From an uncultured Prevotella sp. (lineage in GTDB: Bacteria; Bacteroidota; Bacteroidia; Bacteroidales; Bacteroidaceae), in the NCBI GenBank assembly GCA_946402275.1, contig CAMIVY010000001.1, forward strand, positions 62,001-126,000: a stretch of 64,000 bases of DNA. The letters run 5' to 3'. The first letter of the stretch is position 1, and every line of letters starts with the position of its first letter. Positions 27,177 to 38,892 of this stretch are shown here, in pieces. The notes under the pieces were generated by a model, which saw only the letters and a program-made list of their open reading frames with translations, ran no database searches and was not told the origin of the DNA. The position numbers and the translations under genes are program-made.

Positions 27177-29640
27177 AAAGATTAAGAAACTTCCTAAGAA
27201 AGTATGTAAATGGTATAAGGGGCTCTATCAGGGACGCCGCTGGTATGTCAAGGTGGGCATTGCTATAGCCTCACTCATTGTGGCTTTCATGCTCTATCTT
27301 ATCATGGTGGATATCAATTTCCTATGGTTGTTTGGTAAGTCACCGTCCATGAGTGATGTCAAGAACACCCATCCTGCTGAGGCCTCACAGATTTACAGTG
27401 CAGACGGTAAGGTAATAGGAAAATTCTTCAGCGAAAACAGAATGCCAGTAACTTATGATGAGGTGAGTCCAAAATTCTGGGAAGCACTCATAGATACGGA
27501 GGACGAACGTTTCTATCGTCATCATGGCATCGACTATCAGGCTTTCGCAGCTGCCCTGAAGGACTATCTGTTGCATCGGGATGCCAGAGGAGCTTCTACC
27601 ATCACGCAGCAATTGGCAAAGAACCTTTTCCGTGTACGTACGCAGTATTCAACAGGTCTGCTGGGTACTATTCCTGGACTGAAAATGCTCATCATGAAGA
27701 GCAAGGAATGGATTACGGCCTATAAGTTGGAATGGTATTTTAGCAAAGAGGAGATATTAACGATGTATGCCAATACGGTGGACTTCGGTTCAAACGCCTT
27801 TGGCATCAAGACAGCGGCAAAGACATATTTCGGTACTACTCCCAAGAATCTGACTACTGACCAGTCTGCCATCTTGGTAGGATTGCTGAAAGCCACTACT
27901 TATTACAATCCCCGTATCAATCCGAAAAATGCTTTTAACCGTCGTAACGTGGTGCTCGACAATATGTTACGTCACCATCACTTGACACCCGAAGAATGTA
28001 AAAAACTCCAACAGGCGGAAATCAAGTTGGACTATAGTGTGGAGAATGCCTATGACGGCAATGCCAACTATTTCCGCGAAGCGGTAGCAGACTGGATGAA
28101 AGCATGGTGCAAGGAATTCTATGGCGACGATCGTGCCTATGCCTACTATACGGAAGGATTGAAAATTTATACCACCTTGGACAGCAGGATGCAGCATTAT
28201 GCTGAGGAGGCTGCCATCAAACAGATGAAACAGGTGCAGAAATCGTTCAACCAGCATTGGGGAAATGTGAATCCATGGCAAGATGAGCGTCATGTGGAAA
28301 TACCACATTTCATAGAAGACTTAGCCAAAAAGACATCATACTACAAATTCTTGAACCAGCGGTATGACGGTAATCAGGACTCTATCGACTATTATCTTAA
28401 CCGTCCCCATAAGGTTAAGCTTTTCGACTATGATGAGGGCTATATCGAGAAGGAGATGTCAACGTTGGACAGCATCCGATATATGGAGCATTTCATGCAT
28501 TGCGGTTTTGTGGCTATAGAACCTCAGACTGGACACGTAAAAGCTTGGGTGGGCGACATAGACTTCAAGACATGGAAGTATGACAAGGTGACTGCGATGC
28601 GTCAACCGGGTTCTACCTTTAAACTCTTTGTTTATGCGGAAGCAATGAATCAGGGCATCACTCCTTGCGATACCCGCACGGATGAATACTTCTCGATGAA
28701 GGTGATGGATCATGGCAAGGAGGTCACCTGGGCACCCACCAATGCCGACGGTCGTTTCTCGGGTGCAAACATCACGCTGAAGCAGGCCTTTGCCATGAGT
28801 GTCAACAGCGTGGCTGCACGTTTGGGACAAGAGGTTGGTATCGAACATATAGTGAAGACCGCTCATGATATGGGCATTAAGTCGAAACTCACCGCGACAC
28901 CAGCATTGACGCTTGGTGCAAGTGATGTTAACCTATTGGAATTGGTCGGTGCATACTGTACACCGGTGAATGACGGAAAGGCCATCGACCCCATACTGGT
29001 TACCCGCATTGAGGACCGTGACGGCAACATTCTCTATCAGGCAGCACCAGAAGAACGTCAGGTGTTATCTGCAAGAAGTGCTTTTTATGTTCAGCAACTG
29101 CTGATGGGCGGTATGAGCGGAACATCGTCACGATTGCGCGGCTTTGTTGGAAATGCTAATAATGATACAGACTTTGGAGGAAAGACGGGTACTTCGAATA
29201 ACCATTCTGATGCGTGGTTCGTAGGAACAACTCCTCGTCTGGTTTGCGGTGCATGGGTAGGTGGCGAATACCGTTGCATACACTTCCGCACAGGTCTGCT
29301 AGGACAAGGTAACCGAACAGCACTTCCTATCTGCGGATACTTCTTGGGATCTGTTCTTTCTGATAAGCAGTTCAAACATTATCGCACTAAGTTCACAACG
29401 CCCGACGACTTGGGTGATGCTATTGACTACAACTGTGGGGGCTATTTCAAGGCACCTGCTGATTCTGACTCCATAGCTGTTGACAGTCTGGCTGCTAAAC
29501 CAGAGATGGAGATGGTGCTTGACGAGTATGGCAACGAAGTTATCCGTCCGAAGGAGCACCAAGAGCACGTTACCAATACGGCCCACCCCGATGCTCAACA
29601 AGCTGCCGAGGAGCCTAAACAGACAAAGATAGAAAATTGA
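27160..29640 (+). CDS. Penicillin-binding protein 1A
   Basis: Transglycosylase [26 protein letters not shown]; transpeptidase [21 protein letters not shown]. Confidence 0.93.
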   Translation: MNMHIEKIKKLPKKVCKWYKGLYQGRRWYVKVGIAIASLIVAFMLYLIMVDINFLWLFGKSPSMSDVKNTHPAEASQIYSADGKVIGKFFSENRMPVTYDEVSPKFWEALIDTEDERFYRHHGIDYQAFAAALKDYLLHRDARGASTITQQLAKNLFRVRTQYSTGLLGTIPGLKMLIMKSKEWITAYKLEWYFSKEEILTMYANTVDFGSNAFGIKTAAKTYFGTTPKNLTTDQSAILVGLLKATTYYNPRINPKNAFNRRNVVLDNMLRHHHLTPEECKKLQQAEIKLDYSVENAYDGNANYFREAVADWMKAWCKEFYGDDRAYAYYTEGLKIYTTLDSRMQHYAEEAAIKQMKQVQKSFNQHWGNVNPWQDERHVEIPHFIEDLAKKTSYYKFLNQRYDGNQDSIDYYLNRPHKVKLFDYDEGYIEKEMSTLDSIRYMEHFMHCGFVAIEPQTGHVKAWVGDIDFKTWKYDKVTAMRQPGSTFKLFVYAEAMNQGITPCDTRTDEYFSMKVMDHGKEVTWAPTNADGRFSGANITLKQAFAMSVNSVAARLGQEVGIEHIVKTAHDMGIKSKLTATPALTLGASDVNLLELVGAYCTPVNDGKAIDPILVTRIEDRDGNILYQAAPEERQVLSARSAFYVQQLLMGGMSGTSSRLRGFVGNANNDTDFGGKTGTSNNHSDAWFVGTTPRLVCGAWVGGEYRCIHFRTGLLGQGNRTALPICGYFLGSVLSDKQFKHYRTKFTTPDDLGDAIDYNCGGYFKAPADSDSIAVDSLAAKPEMEMVLDEYGNEVIRPKEHQEHVTNTAHPDAQQAAEEPKQTKIEN

Positions 29641-31376
29641 ACACGGAGGAATTAGACCTTGATAACAAGGAGTGGCAGCAAGCCCTCCAGATTATTCAAT
29701 ATACCCGTCGCTCGCTATTCCTAACTGGTAAAGCGGGGACGGGTAAATCGACATTCCTACGTTATGTGGCACATAACACGAAGAAGAAATTTGTAATCCT
29801 TGCCCCTACGGGGATTGCCGCTATCAATGCCGGAGGACAAACGCTACACTCTTTCTTCAAGCTCCCCTTCCACCCTCTCCTGCCCAACGATTCTCGCTAT
29901 AATACCCGAAATATCAGAAAGACCCTGAAATATAGTGGGGTTACTACAAAGTTGTTGCGCGAACTAGAATTAATTATCATCGACGAGATTTCTATGGTTC
30001 GTGCAGATATAATCGATTTTATTGATAAGGTACTCCGTATCTATTGCCGGAACATGCGTGAGCCTTTTGGTGGAAAACAACTGTTGTTGGTGGGTGATAT
30101 CTTCCAATTGGAACCCGTTGTCAAGGAAGACGAATGGCGACTGATGCAGCCTTTCTATTCTTCTGCATATTTTTTCTCCGCTAAGATTTGGCAAGAGATG
30201 CAGCTGGTGAGCATTGAACTGCGAAAGGTCTATCGCCAGCGTGATGCCGAATTTATAGATATTCTTGACCGCATCCGTGAGAATGCGGCGACAACTTCTG
30301 ACATCAAGGCTATTAACAGCCGCGTAGGAGCAACGTCACATATTTCCGTGGGGGCTGATTCCTTTGAGATAACACTGGCCAGTAGGAGAGATACGGTTGA
30401 CTATATCAACAATCAGCAACTGGCCGCATTAGAAGGTTCAACTTCCCTCTTTAAAGGCACCATTCAGGGAGAATTTCCACTATCCTCTCTTCCTGCACCG
30501 ATGGATCTGGAGATAAAACCTGGTGCACAGGTTATCTTTGTGAAAAACGATAAGGAGAAAAGATGGGTGAACGGTACCATTGGTGTTGTTACAGGTATTG
30601 ATGAGGAAGAAGGATTGATAGGTGTGGTGGATGAAGATGGTCATGAGCATGATGTAGTACGCGAAATATGGGAGAATATTCGTTATACTTTTGACGAGAA
30701 AGAACAGAAAATCGTTGAGGAGCAGTTAGGGGTCTTTGTTCAGTTCCCACTCCGTTTGGCATGGGCGATCACTGTGCATAAGAGTCAGGGACTCACTTTC
30801 CGACGTGTCAAGATAGATTTCTCTGGTGGAGGAGCTTTCGCTGGTGGACAAACCTATGTGGCACTAAGCCGTTGTACTTCTTTACAAGGTATCACACTAG
30901 AAGAGCCCATCCGTCCTACAGATATCTTTGTCAGACCAGAGGTCATTGCCTTTGCCCGTCGCTATAATGATGGTAAGTTGATGCGCCAGGCTCTCTTTGA
31001 GAGTAAGGCTGATAAAGAATATCATGATGCTGTCGAGGCTTTTGACCGTCAGGACTTTGACGCTTTTCTGCGTAATTTCTTTCAGGCTATTCACTCACGA
31101 TATGACATAGAACAGCCTGTCGTTCAGCGATATATCCGTCGGAAACTTGGCATCATTACCCAACAGCAGACGCGCATCAGCAAATTGGAAAACGAAATCA
31201 GCAGGCGCGAAGCTTTGCTGAAGCGATTAGCTGTAGAATACACTCTTCTAGGCAAAGAGTGTGAACAGGAGCAGATGCACGATGCTGCCATCCGCAATTA
31301 TGAAAAAGCGCTCGAACTCTGTCCTGACCACCCAGAAGCTAAAAGGCGTCTGAAAAAATTAAGAGGTAAAAAGTGA
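29637..31376 (+). CDS. PIF1/RecD-like AAA helicase with C-terminal TPR-like segment
   Basis: LTGKAGTGKSTFLRYV, IDEISMVRADIID, VHKSQGLTF. Confidence 0.9.
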   Translation: MNTEELDLDNKEWQQALQIIQYTRRSLFLTGKAGTGKSTFLRYVAHNTKKKFVILAPTGIAAINAGGQTLHSFFKLPFHPLLPNDSRYNTRNIRKTLKYSGVTTKLLRELELIIIDEISMVRADIIDFIDKVLRIYCRNMREPFGGKQLLLVGDIFQLEPVVKEDEWRLMQPFYSSAYFFSAKIWQEMQLVSIELRKVYRQRDAEFIDILDRIRENAATTSDIKAINSRVGATSHISVGADSFEITLASRRDTVDYINNQQLAALEGSTSLFKGTIQGEFPLSSLPAPMDLEIKPGAQVIFVKNDKEKRWVNGTIGVVTGIDEEEGLIGVVDEDGHEHDVVREIWENIRYTFDEKEQKIVEEQLGVFVQFPLRLAWAITVHKSQGLTFRRVKIDFSGGGAFAGGQTYVALSRCTSLQGITLEEPIRPTDIFVRPEVIAFARRYNDGKLMRQALFESKADKEYHDAVEAFDRQDFDAFLRNFFQAIHSRYDIEQPVVQRYIRRKLGIITQQQTRISKLENEISRREALLKRLAVEYTLLGKECEQEQMHDAAIRNYEKALELCPDHPEAKRRLKKLRGKK

Positions 31377-31378
31377 AT

Positions 31379-31427
31379 CCTCTCACCTCTTACCTCTTAC
31401 ATCTCACCTCTCACATCTTACCTCTTA
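31379..31427. repeat. Heptad array C(C/A)TCT(T/C)A, 7 units, at a convergent gene junction
   Basis: CCTCTCA CCTCTTA CCTCTTA CATCTCA CCTCTCA CATCTTA CCTCTTA. Confidence 0.9.
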
Positions 31428-31428
31428 C

Positions 31429-33078
31429 CTACTCCGGTACCGCATAGCGATCGCCAGTTTCTTTCACAATTCTTCGAGCAAAAGATGGTGAGTATCCAGG
31501 ACGCTTCACTGTAGCTCCTAGTCCATATTTCCCTTTGGTAAATTGTCCGTTTACATCTGGCTTGACAGCCATATCGTTATATTTCACAATCAAATAAGTG
31601 GCCAGTTTCTTCCAACATGCCAACATTTGCTGAGCCTGGTCGATACTGTAGTCATTCAAGTATTGTTGCATAGCCTTTGACTCCATTGTGATGGCTTTCT
31701 GCTCTATGACAGGCTGCTGCTTAAAATATGAGTTTTCTAACGAGTCACGAACTGCCTTTAATGAAGGGAACAAAACGGAATAACGTGGATAAACCATATT
31801 AGCCACCCAGTTTTCTACCCAGAAAGCATTCTTGTCGCTGAAAGTCAAATCGTCAGCACCTGGCGTATTATAACATTCTGGCTGTTTAGTCATCGAGCAA
31901 TAGATGGGGGTATAGGCTACCATATTGGGATCGTCATTGCCAAACCACAAACATCCACCAACCTCTCGTGGCAGCCAAGAACGCATCTGCGATACGAAAG
32001 TCCATGCCGTCTGTTGGGTAGAAACAGGACGTTCATTGAAGTATTTCTTACCATCCACCTTATAATATAATGGTGTAGGACGATATGGCATCTGCCAGAT
32101 ACCAGCTCCTACGTCAGTAGAATCAATGGCAATTGGTGTACCCTCGTAATGGTCACGCATGGCTGCCATCACATCGGCAACACTCACCTTACCGTCGGGT
32201 TTTACCCATAACGGCATATCTTCTGCATTTTTGTCTTTTCCCAGTGCCCAAGGCAAATAGCGCTCCATCCCTTTTACATGACGATTAAAGAAGGTCCACA
32301 CACGGGCATCGCAGATACGACGTCCACCAAAATCGGGAAAGGCATAGGTGTTCTTCCAATTGAATTCCTCGTCCTTCCCCGTGAACCAACCCATCTTGCG
32401 GGCATATTTGATGACATTCTTGGAATACAGCACATTCTCCTTGTCTTTCAAGGGGAATTGTCCGATACGACTCTGGTTGGCGTGTCCGCAGATAACATCA
32501 TCTGGGATTCTGCGAGCTACCCATACCACACGTTCTTTAGAAACTTTTCGATCAGGTCCACAACCCTGCATCTCCAGAATCCATGCTTCGTCAGGATCGC
32601 AAATGGTAAACGTTTCTCCTTCTGAATAATATCCGTAAGTTTCTACCAATGAGGTCATTATACGAATAGCTTCACGTGCAGATTTAGACCTTTGTAAGGT
32701 GATATAAATCAACGAACCGTAGTCGATAAGTCCTGTTGAATCTACCATTTCCTCGCGTCCGCCATAGGTTGTCTCACCAATAGTTACCTGCCACTCATTG
32801 ATATTTCCTATCACGTTGTATGTCTCCTCCGCTTCTGGAATCTCACCCAGATATTTATTCGTATCCCACTCGTAGATTTTTCGCATGTCACCTTTTTGGT
32901 GCTTTGCTGCAGGATAATGGTATAACCACATAAATGCTCCATAAGAATCTGCATTGTAGGAGCATATCACACTTCCGTCCGCAGAAGCTTTCTTGCCGAC
33001 AATGAAATTAGTGCAGGCCATCGCATATAAGCCTGTCACAAATGCTGCTGTTAAAAGAAATAATCGCTTTTTCATCAT
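31429..33078 (-). CDS. C69 family dipeptidase (PepD-like)
   Basis: ACTNFIVGKKASADGSVICSYNADSYG. Confidence 0.88.
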   Translation of the reverse strand: MMKKRLFLLTAAFVTGLYAMACTNFIVGKKASADGSVICSYNADSYGAFMWLYHYPAAKHQKGDMRKIYEWDTNKYLGEIPEAEETYNVIGNINEWQVTIGETTYGGREEMVDSTGLIDYGSLIYITLQRSKSAREAIRIMTSLVETYGYYSEGETFTICDPDEAWILEMQGCGPDRKVSKERVVWVARRIPDDVICGHANQSRIGQFPLKDKENVLYSKNVIKYARKMGWFTGKDEEFNWKNTYAFPDFGGRRICDARVWTFFNRHVKGMERYLPWALGKDKNAEDMPLWVKPDGKVSVADVMAAMRDHYEGTPIAIDSTDVGAGIWQMPYRPTPLYYKVDGKKYFNERPVSTQQTAWTFVSQMRSWLPREVGGCLWFGNDDPNMVAYTPIYCSMTKQPECYNTPGADDLTFSDKNAFWVENWVANMVYPRYSVLFPSLKAVRDSLENSYFKQQPVIEQKAITMESKAMQQYLNDYSIDQAQQMLACWKKLATYLIVKYNDMAVKPDVNGQFTKGKYGLGATVKRPGYSPSFARRIVKETGDRYAVPE

Positions 33079-33101
33079 ATTTTTTTTAAAATTTCCCGGA
33101 T

Positions 33102-34799
33102 TTATTCGCTTATCAGCTTACGATAGCGAACACGTTTAGGTTCTTCCAGCCCTAAACGTTGAGCCTTATTACTCTCGTACTCGCTATAGTTGCCCTCAAA
33201 GTAAAATACATTGCCTTCACCCTCGAATGCCAAGATATGGGTACATATTCTATCTAGGAACCAACGGTCGTGGCTGATAATGACAGCACATCCGGCAAAG
33301 GCTTCGAGACCTTCCTCTAAGGCTCGTAGCGTATTAACATCGATATCGTTGGTCGGTTCATCTAATAGTAATACATTTCCCTCTTGTTTCAAGGCAATGG
33401 CGAGATGCAAACGATTTCGCTCACCACCAGAGAGCACGCCACATTTCTTTTCCTGATCAACACCCGTAAAGTTGAAGCGAGAAAGGTAGGCTCGCACATT
33501 GATATCACGTCCACCCATACGAATCGTTTCATTACCACAACTAACCACCTGATATACGGTCTTCTCTGGGTCAATATCCTTGTGTTGCTGATCAACATAA
33601 CTCAGTTTTACGGTCTCACCAACGCTAAAGGTTCCTGCATCAGGTTGATCTAAACCCATAATCAACCGGAACAATGTTGTTTTACCTGCTCCGTTAGGAC
33701 CAATAACTCCTACGATACCATTCGGTGGAAGATTGAAATTGAGGTCGGTAAAAAGTGTCTTCTCGGGAAATGACTTTGCCACATGTTCTGCCTCAATGAC
33801 CTTATTACCTAAGCGAGGACCGTTAGGAATGAAGATTTCAAGTTTCTCCTCTTTCTGCTTTTGTTCTTCGTTGAGCATCTTGTCATAGGAATTTAATCGG
33901 GCTTTGCCCTTAGCCTGTCGAGCCTTAGGAGCCATACGAACCCATTCCAACTCGCGTTCCAATGTCTTACGACGCTTCGAGGCGGTCTTTTCTTCCAAAG
34001 CTAAACGCTGGGACTTTTGTTCCAACCATGAGGAATAATTGCCTTTCCAGGGAATTCCTTCACCCCTATCCAGTTCCAGAATCCATTCTGCTACATCGTC
34101 AAGGAAATAACGGTCATGGGTAACGGCAATAACGGTACCTTCATACTGCTGCAAATGTTGCTCTAGCCAGTCAATAGACTCAGCATCCAGATGGTTAGTA
34201 GGCTCATCGAGCAACAATACGTCTGGCTTTTGCAGTAGCAGGCGGCAGAGTGCCACACGGCGACGTTCTCCTCCAGAAAGCGTTTTAACATTCCAATTAC
34301 CAGGAGGACAATGCAAAGCAGCCATAGCACGGTCAAGTTTAGAATCCATATTCCAGGCATCTGTAGCATCGATAATATCCTGGAGTTCTGCTTGACGGGA
34401 CATTAACTTATCCATCTTGTCTGCATCTTCATAGTATTCGGGCAAACCAAATTTCACATTGATGTCATCGTATTCAGCCAATGCGTCATATACATATTGC
34501 ACACCCTCCATCACATTCTCCTTAACGGATTTCTCCTCATTAAGAGGTGGGTCTTGAGGCAGATACCCCACAGTATATCCTGGGCTCCAAACCACTTCTC
34601 CCTGATATTGCTGATCCAATCCGGCAATAATTTTCATAAGGGTAGATTTACCAGCACCGTTTAATCCGATAATGCCTATCTTGGCTCCATAGAAGAAACT
34701 GAGGTATATGTTCTTGAGTACTTGTTTCTGGTTTTGCTGGATGGTCTTGCTTACTCCAACCATCGAGAAAATCACTTTCTTGTCGTCAACTGTTGCCAT
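33102..34799 (-). CDS. ettA: Energy-dependent translational throttle protein EttA
   Basis: Two ABC domains, GLNGAGKST and GPNGAGKTT, LSGGERRR; ABC-F architecture. Confidence 0.92.
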   Translation of the reverse strand: MATVDDKKVIFSMVGVSKTIQQNQKQVLKNIYLSFFYGAKIGIIGLNGAGKSTLMKIIAGLDQQYQGEVVWSPGYTVGYLPQDPPLNEEKSVKENVMEGVQYVYDALAEYDDINVKFGLPEYYEDADKMDKLMSRQAELQDIIDATDAWNMDSKLDRAMAALHCPPGNWNVKTLSGGERRRVALCRLLLQKPDVLLLDEPTNHLDAESIDWLEQHLQQYEGTVIAVTHDRYFLDDVAEWILELDRGEGIPWKGNYSSWLEQKSQRLALEEKTASKRRKTLERELEWVRMAPKARQAKGKARLNSYDKMLNEEQKQKEEKLEIFIPNGPRLGNKVIEAEHVAKSFPEKTLFTDLNFNLPPNGIVGVIGPNGAGKTTLFRLIMGLDQPDAGTFSVGETVKLSYVDQQHKDIDPEKTVYQVVSCGNETIRMGGRDINVRAYLSRFNFTGVDQEKKCGVLSGGERNRLHLAIALKQEGNVLLLDEPTNDIDVNTLRALEEGLEAFAGCAVIISHDRWFLDRICTHILAFEGEGNVFYFEGNYSEYESNKAQRLGLEEPKRVRYRKLISE

Positions 34800-34828
34800 A
34801 AAGTCCTTTGGATTTAATGTTTAGAGTG

Positions 34829-34836
34829 CAAAGATA
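34829..34836 (-). promoter_or_regulatory. -7 promoter element of ettA
   Basis: TATCTTTG on minus strand. Confidence 0.5.
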
Positions 34837-34918
34837 CACAATTATTTGCAAATCAGCAAATAAAAAGACTCCCAAGATAATGTCTTGAGAGTCTTTCTTA
34901 TCATAAAGAGTTGAATGG

Positions 34919-35887
34919 TCAATTATTGACGCTACCTCCCACAATATCAAGCAACTCACTAGTGATAGCCTGCTGACGTGACTTGTTGTACTGCAAGTTC
35001 AGTTCTCGCAACAACTCATCAGCATTATCAGTAGCAGTCTGCATAGCCACCATACGAGCCGCATGTTCAGAAGCGACACTGTCAAGAAGAGCGGTATAGA
35101 GCATCAGATGAGCTAACTTAGGAATCAGTTTTGACAATACCGTATTCATGTCGGGCTCAACAATGAAATTGTCATTGAGTGGTGCTACTTCACCTTCTTT
35201 GACAACCTTTTGGCGCCTGTTCTTCTTGAGATACTCCTGTGCCTTTTTAGTGACAATATTGGTGGTAAGGTCGCGCTCATGGTCACGTCCCAATTCACCT
35301 TCCAAGTCAATGGGCAAAAACTGTTTGTTGGTAAGAATCTGTGAACCAGCAGACTTAAAATGATGATAGATAAGTTCTACGCGGTCTATCTCACCATTAG
35401 CAAACTTCTCACCTAACTCCATCACGATATCAATGCACTCACGCACATTGGGGTGATCAACGAGGGATGCAAAATCTCCTTTGACATCATAACCTAGTTT
35501 GCTGGCTTTCTCAGCAACTTTTCTACCTATCGGGTAAACTTCCACGCTACCCTCCCCTAATTCTTGTGTATAGGATGTATAGGTACGTTGCATGAGTCTG
35601 ATGATGTTAGCATTGAAACCACCACATAGCGACGAATTACTGGAGAAAACTACTAAGGCCACACGCTTGACAGGACGTTCCTGGTCGAAAATAGTCTGAG
35701 GCTCAGCCTCTGCAGCGAGGAAAGACTTGAGGATATGCTCAAGCAACGACTCGTAAGGCAACATGTTCTGAATAGCCACCTGCGCATGATGAAGCTTCGA
35801 GGAAGCAACCATCTTCATCGCAGACGTAATCTTTCGTGTGCTGTTTACCGAGGCGATGCGGCCTTTAATTTCTTTCAGGCTTGGCAT
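34919..35887 (-). CDS. atpG: F-ATP synthase gamma subunit
   Basis: MPSLKEIKGRIASVNSTRKITSAMKMVASSKL. Confidence 0.95.
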   Translation of the reverse strand: MPSLKEIKGRIASVNSTRKITSAMKMVASSKLHHAQVAIQNMLPYESLLEHILKSFLAAEAEPQTIFDQERPVKRVALVVFSSNSSLCGGFNANIIRLMQRTYTSYTQELGEGSVEVYPIGRKVAEKASKLGYDVKGDFASLVDHPNVRECIDIVMELGEKFANGEIDRVELIYHHFKSAGSQILTNKQFLPIDLEGELGRDHERDLTTNIVTKKAQEYLKKNRRQKVVKEGEVAPLNDNFIVEPDMNTVLSKLIPKLAHLMLYTALLDSVASEHAARMVAMQTATDNADELLRELNLQYNKSRQQAITSELLDIVGGSVNN

Positions 35888-35893
35888 AGGCTA

Positions 35894-37480
35894 TCAAGCT
35901 TTATAGGTTCCTGCAATATCAGCCATAATGGCCTCAATCTTTTTCGTCACATCATCATCAATTTTGCCGCTTGCCAGCGTTTCAATGACCTCAGGAGCTG
36001 CAGAGCGTATCTTATCGAGGAACTGGTTCTGGCATTCACGTACTTGAGTGATGGGCACGTCACGCATCAGTCCATGCACACCGCAGTACAGAATAGCAAT
36101 CTGTTCTCCTACAGGCATAGGACTGTATTGAGGTTGTATCAGCAACTGGTTGTTCTTGCGACCACGATCCAGCGTCATAGCTGTCACAGCATCCATGTCG
36201 CTTGAGAACTTGGAGAAAGCCTCCAGTTCACGATACTGGGCCTGATCAATTTTCAACGTACCTGCAACCTTCTTCATTGACTTGATTTGAGCAGAACCAC
36301 CCACACGGCTTACAGAGATACCTACGTTGATGGCAGGACGGAAACCTTGGTTGAAAAGATTGCTCTCCAGGAAAATCTGACCGTCTGTAATAGAAATAAC
36401 ATTGGTGGGGATGTAAGCTGACACGTCACCAGCCTGCGTCTCAATGATAGGAAGAGCAGTCAGTGATCCACCACCCTTTACATGTCCCTTCATGCACTCA
36501 GGCAGGTCGTTCATCTGTTCAGCCACTTCCTGCTGTTCATTCATCTTTGCAGCACGCTCCAAGAGACGGCTGTGCAGATAGAACACATCACCAGGATAAG
36601 CCTCACGTCCTGAAGGACGGCGCAAAATCAATGATACCTCACGATAGGCCACAGCCTGTTTGGAGAGGTCGTCATAGACAACGAGTGCGGGCAGACCTCG
36701 GTCGCGGAAATACTCACCGATAGCAGCACCGGCAAATGGCGCATAATACTGCATAGCGGCAGGATCAGCAGCGGTAGCAGACACGACGATGGTATATGGC
36801 ATAGCACCATGTTCTTTCAATGTCTGAACGAGGTTAGCTACGGTACTGGCCTTCTGACCAATGGCTACATAAATACAATAGACGGGTTTTCCTGCCTCAT
36901 AAAAACTCTTTTGGTTGATGATAGTATCAACGGCAATAGCCGTCTTACCAGTCTGGCGGTCACCAATGATGAGCTCACGCTGACCACGTCCGATGGGAAT
37001 CATCGAGTCAATAGCCTTCAGACCAGTCTGCAACGGTTCCTTTACCGGCTGACGGTAAATCACACCAGGAGCCTTACGGTCCAATGGCATTTCGAAAGCA
37101 TCCTTGAGGTCGATGTCTCCTTTACCGTCAACAGCCTGTCCTAATGGGTTGATGACACGCCCCAGCATATTGTCGTTGACTCGGATGGAGGCAATGCGCT
37201 TTGTGCGCTTTACTACCATACCCTCTTTAATGCCTGATGTGGTACCCAGAAGCACACAACCTACGTTGTCTTCCTCCAAGTTCATCACGATGGCCATGGT
37301 ACCATTCTCGAATTCGAGCAGTTCATTAGCCTCGGCATTGCGGAGTCCGTAGATACGAGCCACACCATCACTGACGGTAAGCACAGTACCTACCTCGTCA
37401 AACTGTTCGGTATTCTGAATACCTTTCAGCTGTTCGAGCAGTACCTGGGATACTTCGCTTGGTTTAATCTTATCTGACAT
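35894..37480 (-). CDS. atpA: F-ATP synthase alpha subunit
   Basis: [19 protein letters not shown]. Confidence 0.97.
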   Translation of the reverse strand: MSDKIKPSEVSQVLLEQLKGIQNTEQFDEVGTVLTVSDGVARIYGLRNAEANELLEFENGTMAIVMNLEEDNVGCVLLGTTSGIKEGMVVKRTKRIASIRVNDNMLGRVINPLGQAVDGKGDIDLKDAFEMPLDRKAPGVIYRQPVKEPLQTGLKAIDSMIPIGRGQRELIIGDRQTGKTAIAVDTIINQKSFYEAGKPVYCIYVAIGQKASTVANLVQTLKEHGAMPYTIVVSATAADPAAMQYYAPFAGAAIGEYFRDRGLPALVVYDDLSKQAVAYREVSLILRRPSGREAYPGDVFYLHSRLLERAAKMNEQQEVAEQMNDLPECMKGHVKGGGSLTALPIIETQAGDVSAYIPTNVISITDGQIFLESNLFNQGFRPAINVGISVSRVGGSAQIKSMKKVAGTLKIDQAQYRELEAFSKFSSDMDAVTAMTLDRGRKNNQLLIQPQYSPMPVGEQIAILYCGVHGLMRDVPITQVRECQNQFLDKIRSAAPEVIETLASGKIDDDVTKKIEAIMADIAGTYKA

Positions 37481-37488
37481 TGTTCTTT

Positions 37489-38025
37489 TTACTTTTTAAG
37501 TGTGTTAAGAATGTTGTTGAGTTGCGACTTGACACTAGCATCCATGCGGAAAGTGTCATATTCGAGGATAAATCCTCCGATGATATCGGGGTTGACCTCC
37601 GTTTCAAACTCCACAGTTCCCTGAGTCTTACTCTCCACCATCTGCCGCATTTTCTGCTCTGTTTGGGCAGACACACGGGCTGCGGTGGTGAGCTTGCCAC
37701 GGATGACGTTCTTCTGCTTACGGTAAAGCGTAACGTACGAGTTGGCCATAAACTGAATCATGTTCTCGCGATCTTCTTTCAGAACTAAGGCTATGAAAGA
37801 TTGGGTTAGCTGACTTACCAACTGACCAGCAGCAGTGGTCAGCAGAATCTGCTTCGAGTCCTTAGAGAGCATGGGATTGTCTATCGTCTGGCGCAATGCG
37901 GGTACGTCGATATAGCTCTTGGCCAATTGTTGCATCTCTTGATACACCTGGTCCTCAAGCTTTTGGTCGATAGCACTTTTTAGCAGTGCTCTCGAATATC
38001 TAACCGATATTACTCCAAAATCCAT
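37489..38025 (-). CDS. atpH: F-ATP synthase delta subunit
   Basis: 178 aa, position and [23 protein letters not shown]. Confidence 0.92.
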   Translation of the reverse strand: MDFGVISVRYSRALLKSAIDQKLEDQVYQEMQQLAKSYIDVPALRQTIDNPMLSKDSKQILLTTAAGQLVSQLTQSFIALVLKEDRENMIQFMANSYVTLYRKQKNVIRGKLTTAARVSAQTEQKMRQMVESKTQGTVEFETEVNPDIIGGFILEYDTFRMDASVKSQLNNILNTLKK

Positions 38026-38042
38026 ACGCGTTACTTTTACTA

Positions 38043-38555
38043 TTAATTGGCAGAAACTTCATCCAGCATACGATCAATCAAATCCATTTGTGACTTGTCG
38101 TTTTTCAGGTTCTGACGAAGAACCTTCTCTGCGATGTCAACACTCAGTGCCGCTACTTGCTTACGAATGTCAGCAATGGCTGCTTTCTTCTCTTGCTCAA
38201 TGGCTGTCTTGGCCTCGTCCATCAGACGGGCACCCTCAGCCCGAGCTTTCTCCTGAGCCTGTTCTACGATGGCATCACGTGTCTGTGCAGCCTCTTTCAG
38301 AATTTGAGCCTGCTTCTCGCGAGCCTCCTGCAGGATGGATTCACCTTCCTTTTCGATATTGGCTAAGCGCTCCTGGGCCTCATGGGCCTTGCGAAGACTT
38401 TCGTCTATGAATTTGTTTCGCTCATCCACCATATTGACAATGGCGGGGAAACCAAACTTAGCAAGCACCCCAAAGACCACCAAGAACGCAATCAGCATCC
38501 AAAACAGAAGTCCCAGATCAGGCGTGAGGATTGATGGTAATTGAGTGAAATCCAT
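38043..38555 (-). CDS. atpF: F-ATP synthase b subunit
   Basis: One TM then long charged helix; operon position. Confidence 0.92.
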   Translation of the reverse strand: MDFTQLPSILTPDLGLLFWMLIAFLVVFGVLAKFGFPAIVNMVDERNKFIDESLRKAHEAQERLANIEKEGESILQEAREKQAQILKEAAQTRDAIVEQAQEKARAEGARLMDEAKTAIEQEKKAAIADIRKQVAALSVDIAEKVLRQNLKNDKSQMDLIDRMLDEVSAN

Positions 38556-38568
38556 TTGCTAAAAGTCT

Positions 38569-38820
<252 letters not shown>

Positions 38821-38843
38821 TTAAATTATTAATAATGTTATTA

Positions 38844-38892
38844 CTATTTTCTCTATTCACTATTCACTTTTCACTATTCTCTATTCACTATT
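38844..38892. repeat. Heptad array C(A/T)CT(A/T)TT, 7 units, between atpB stop and atpE
   Basis: CTATTTT CTCTATT CACTATT CACTTTT CACTATT CTCTATT CACTATT; abuts the atpB stop at 38893. Confidence 0.88.
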
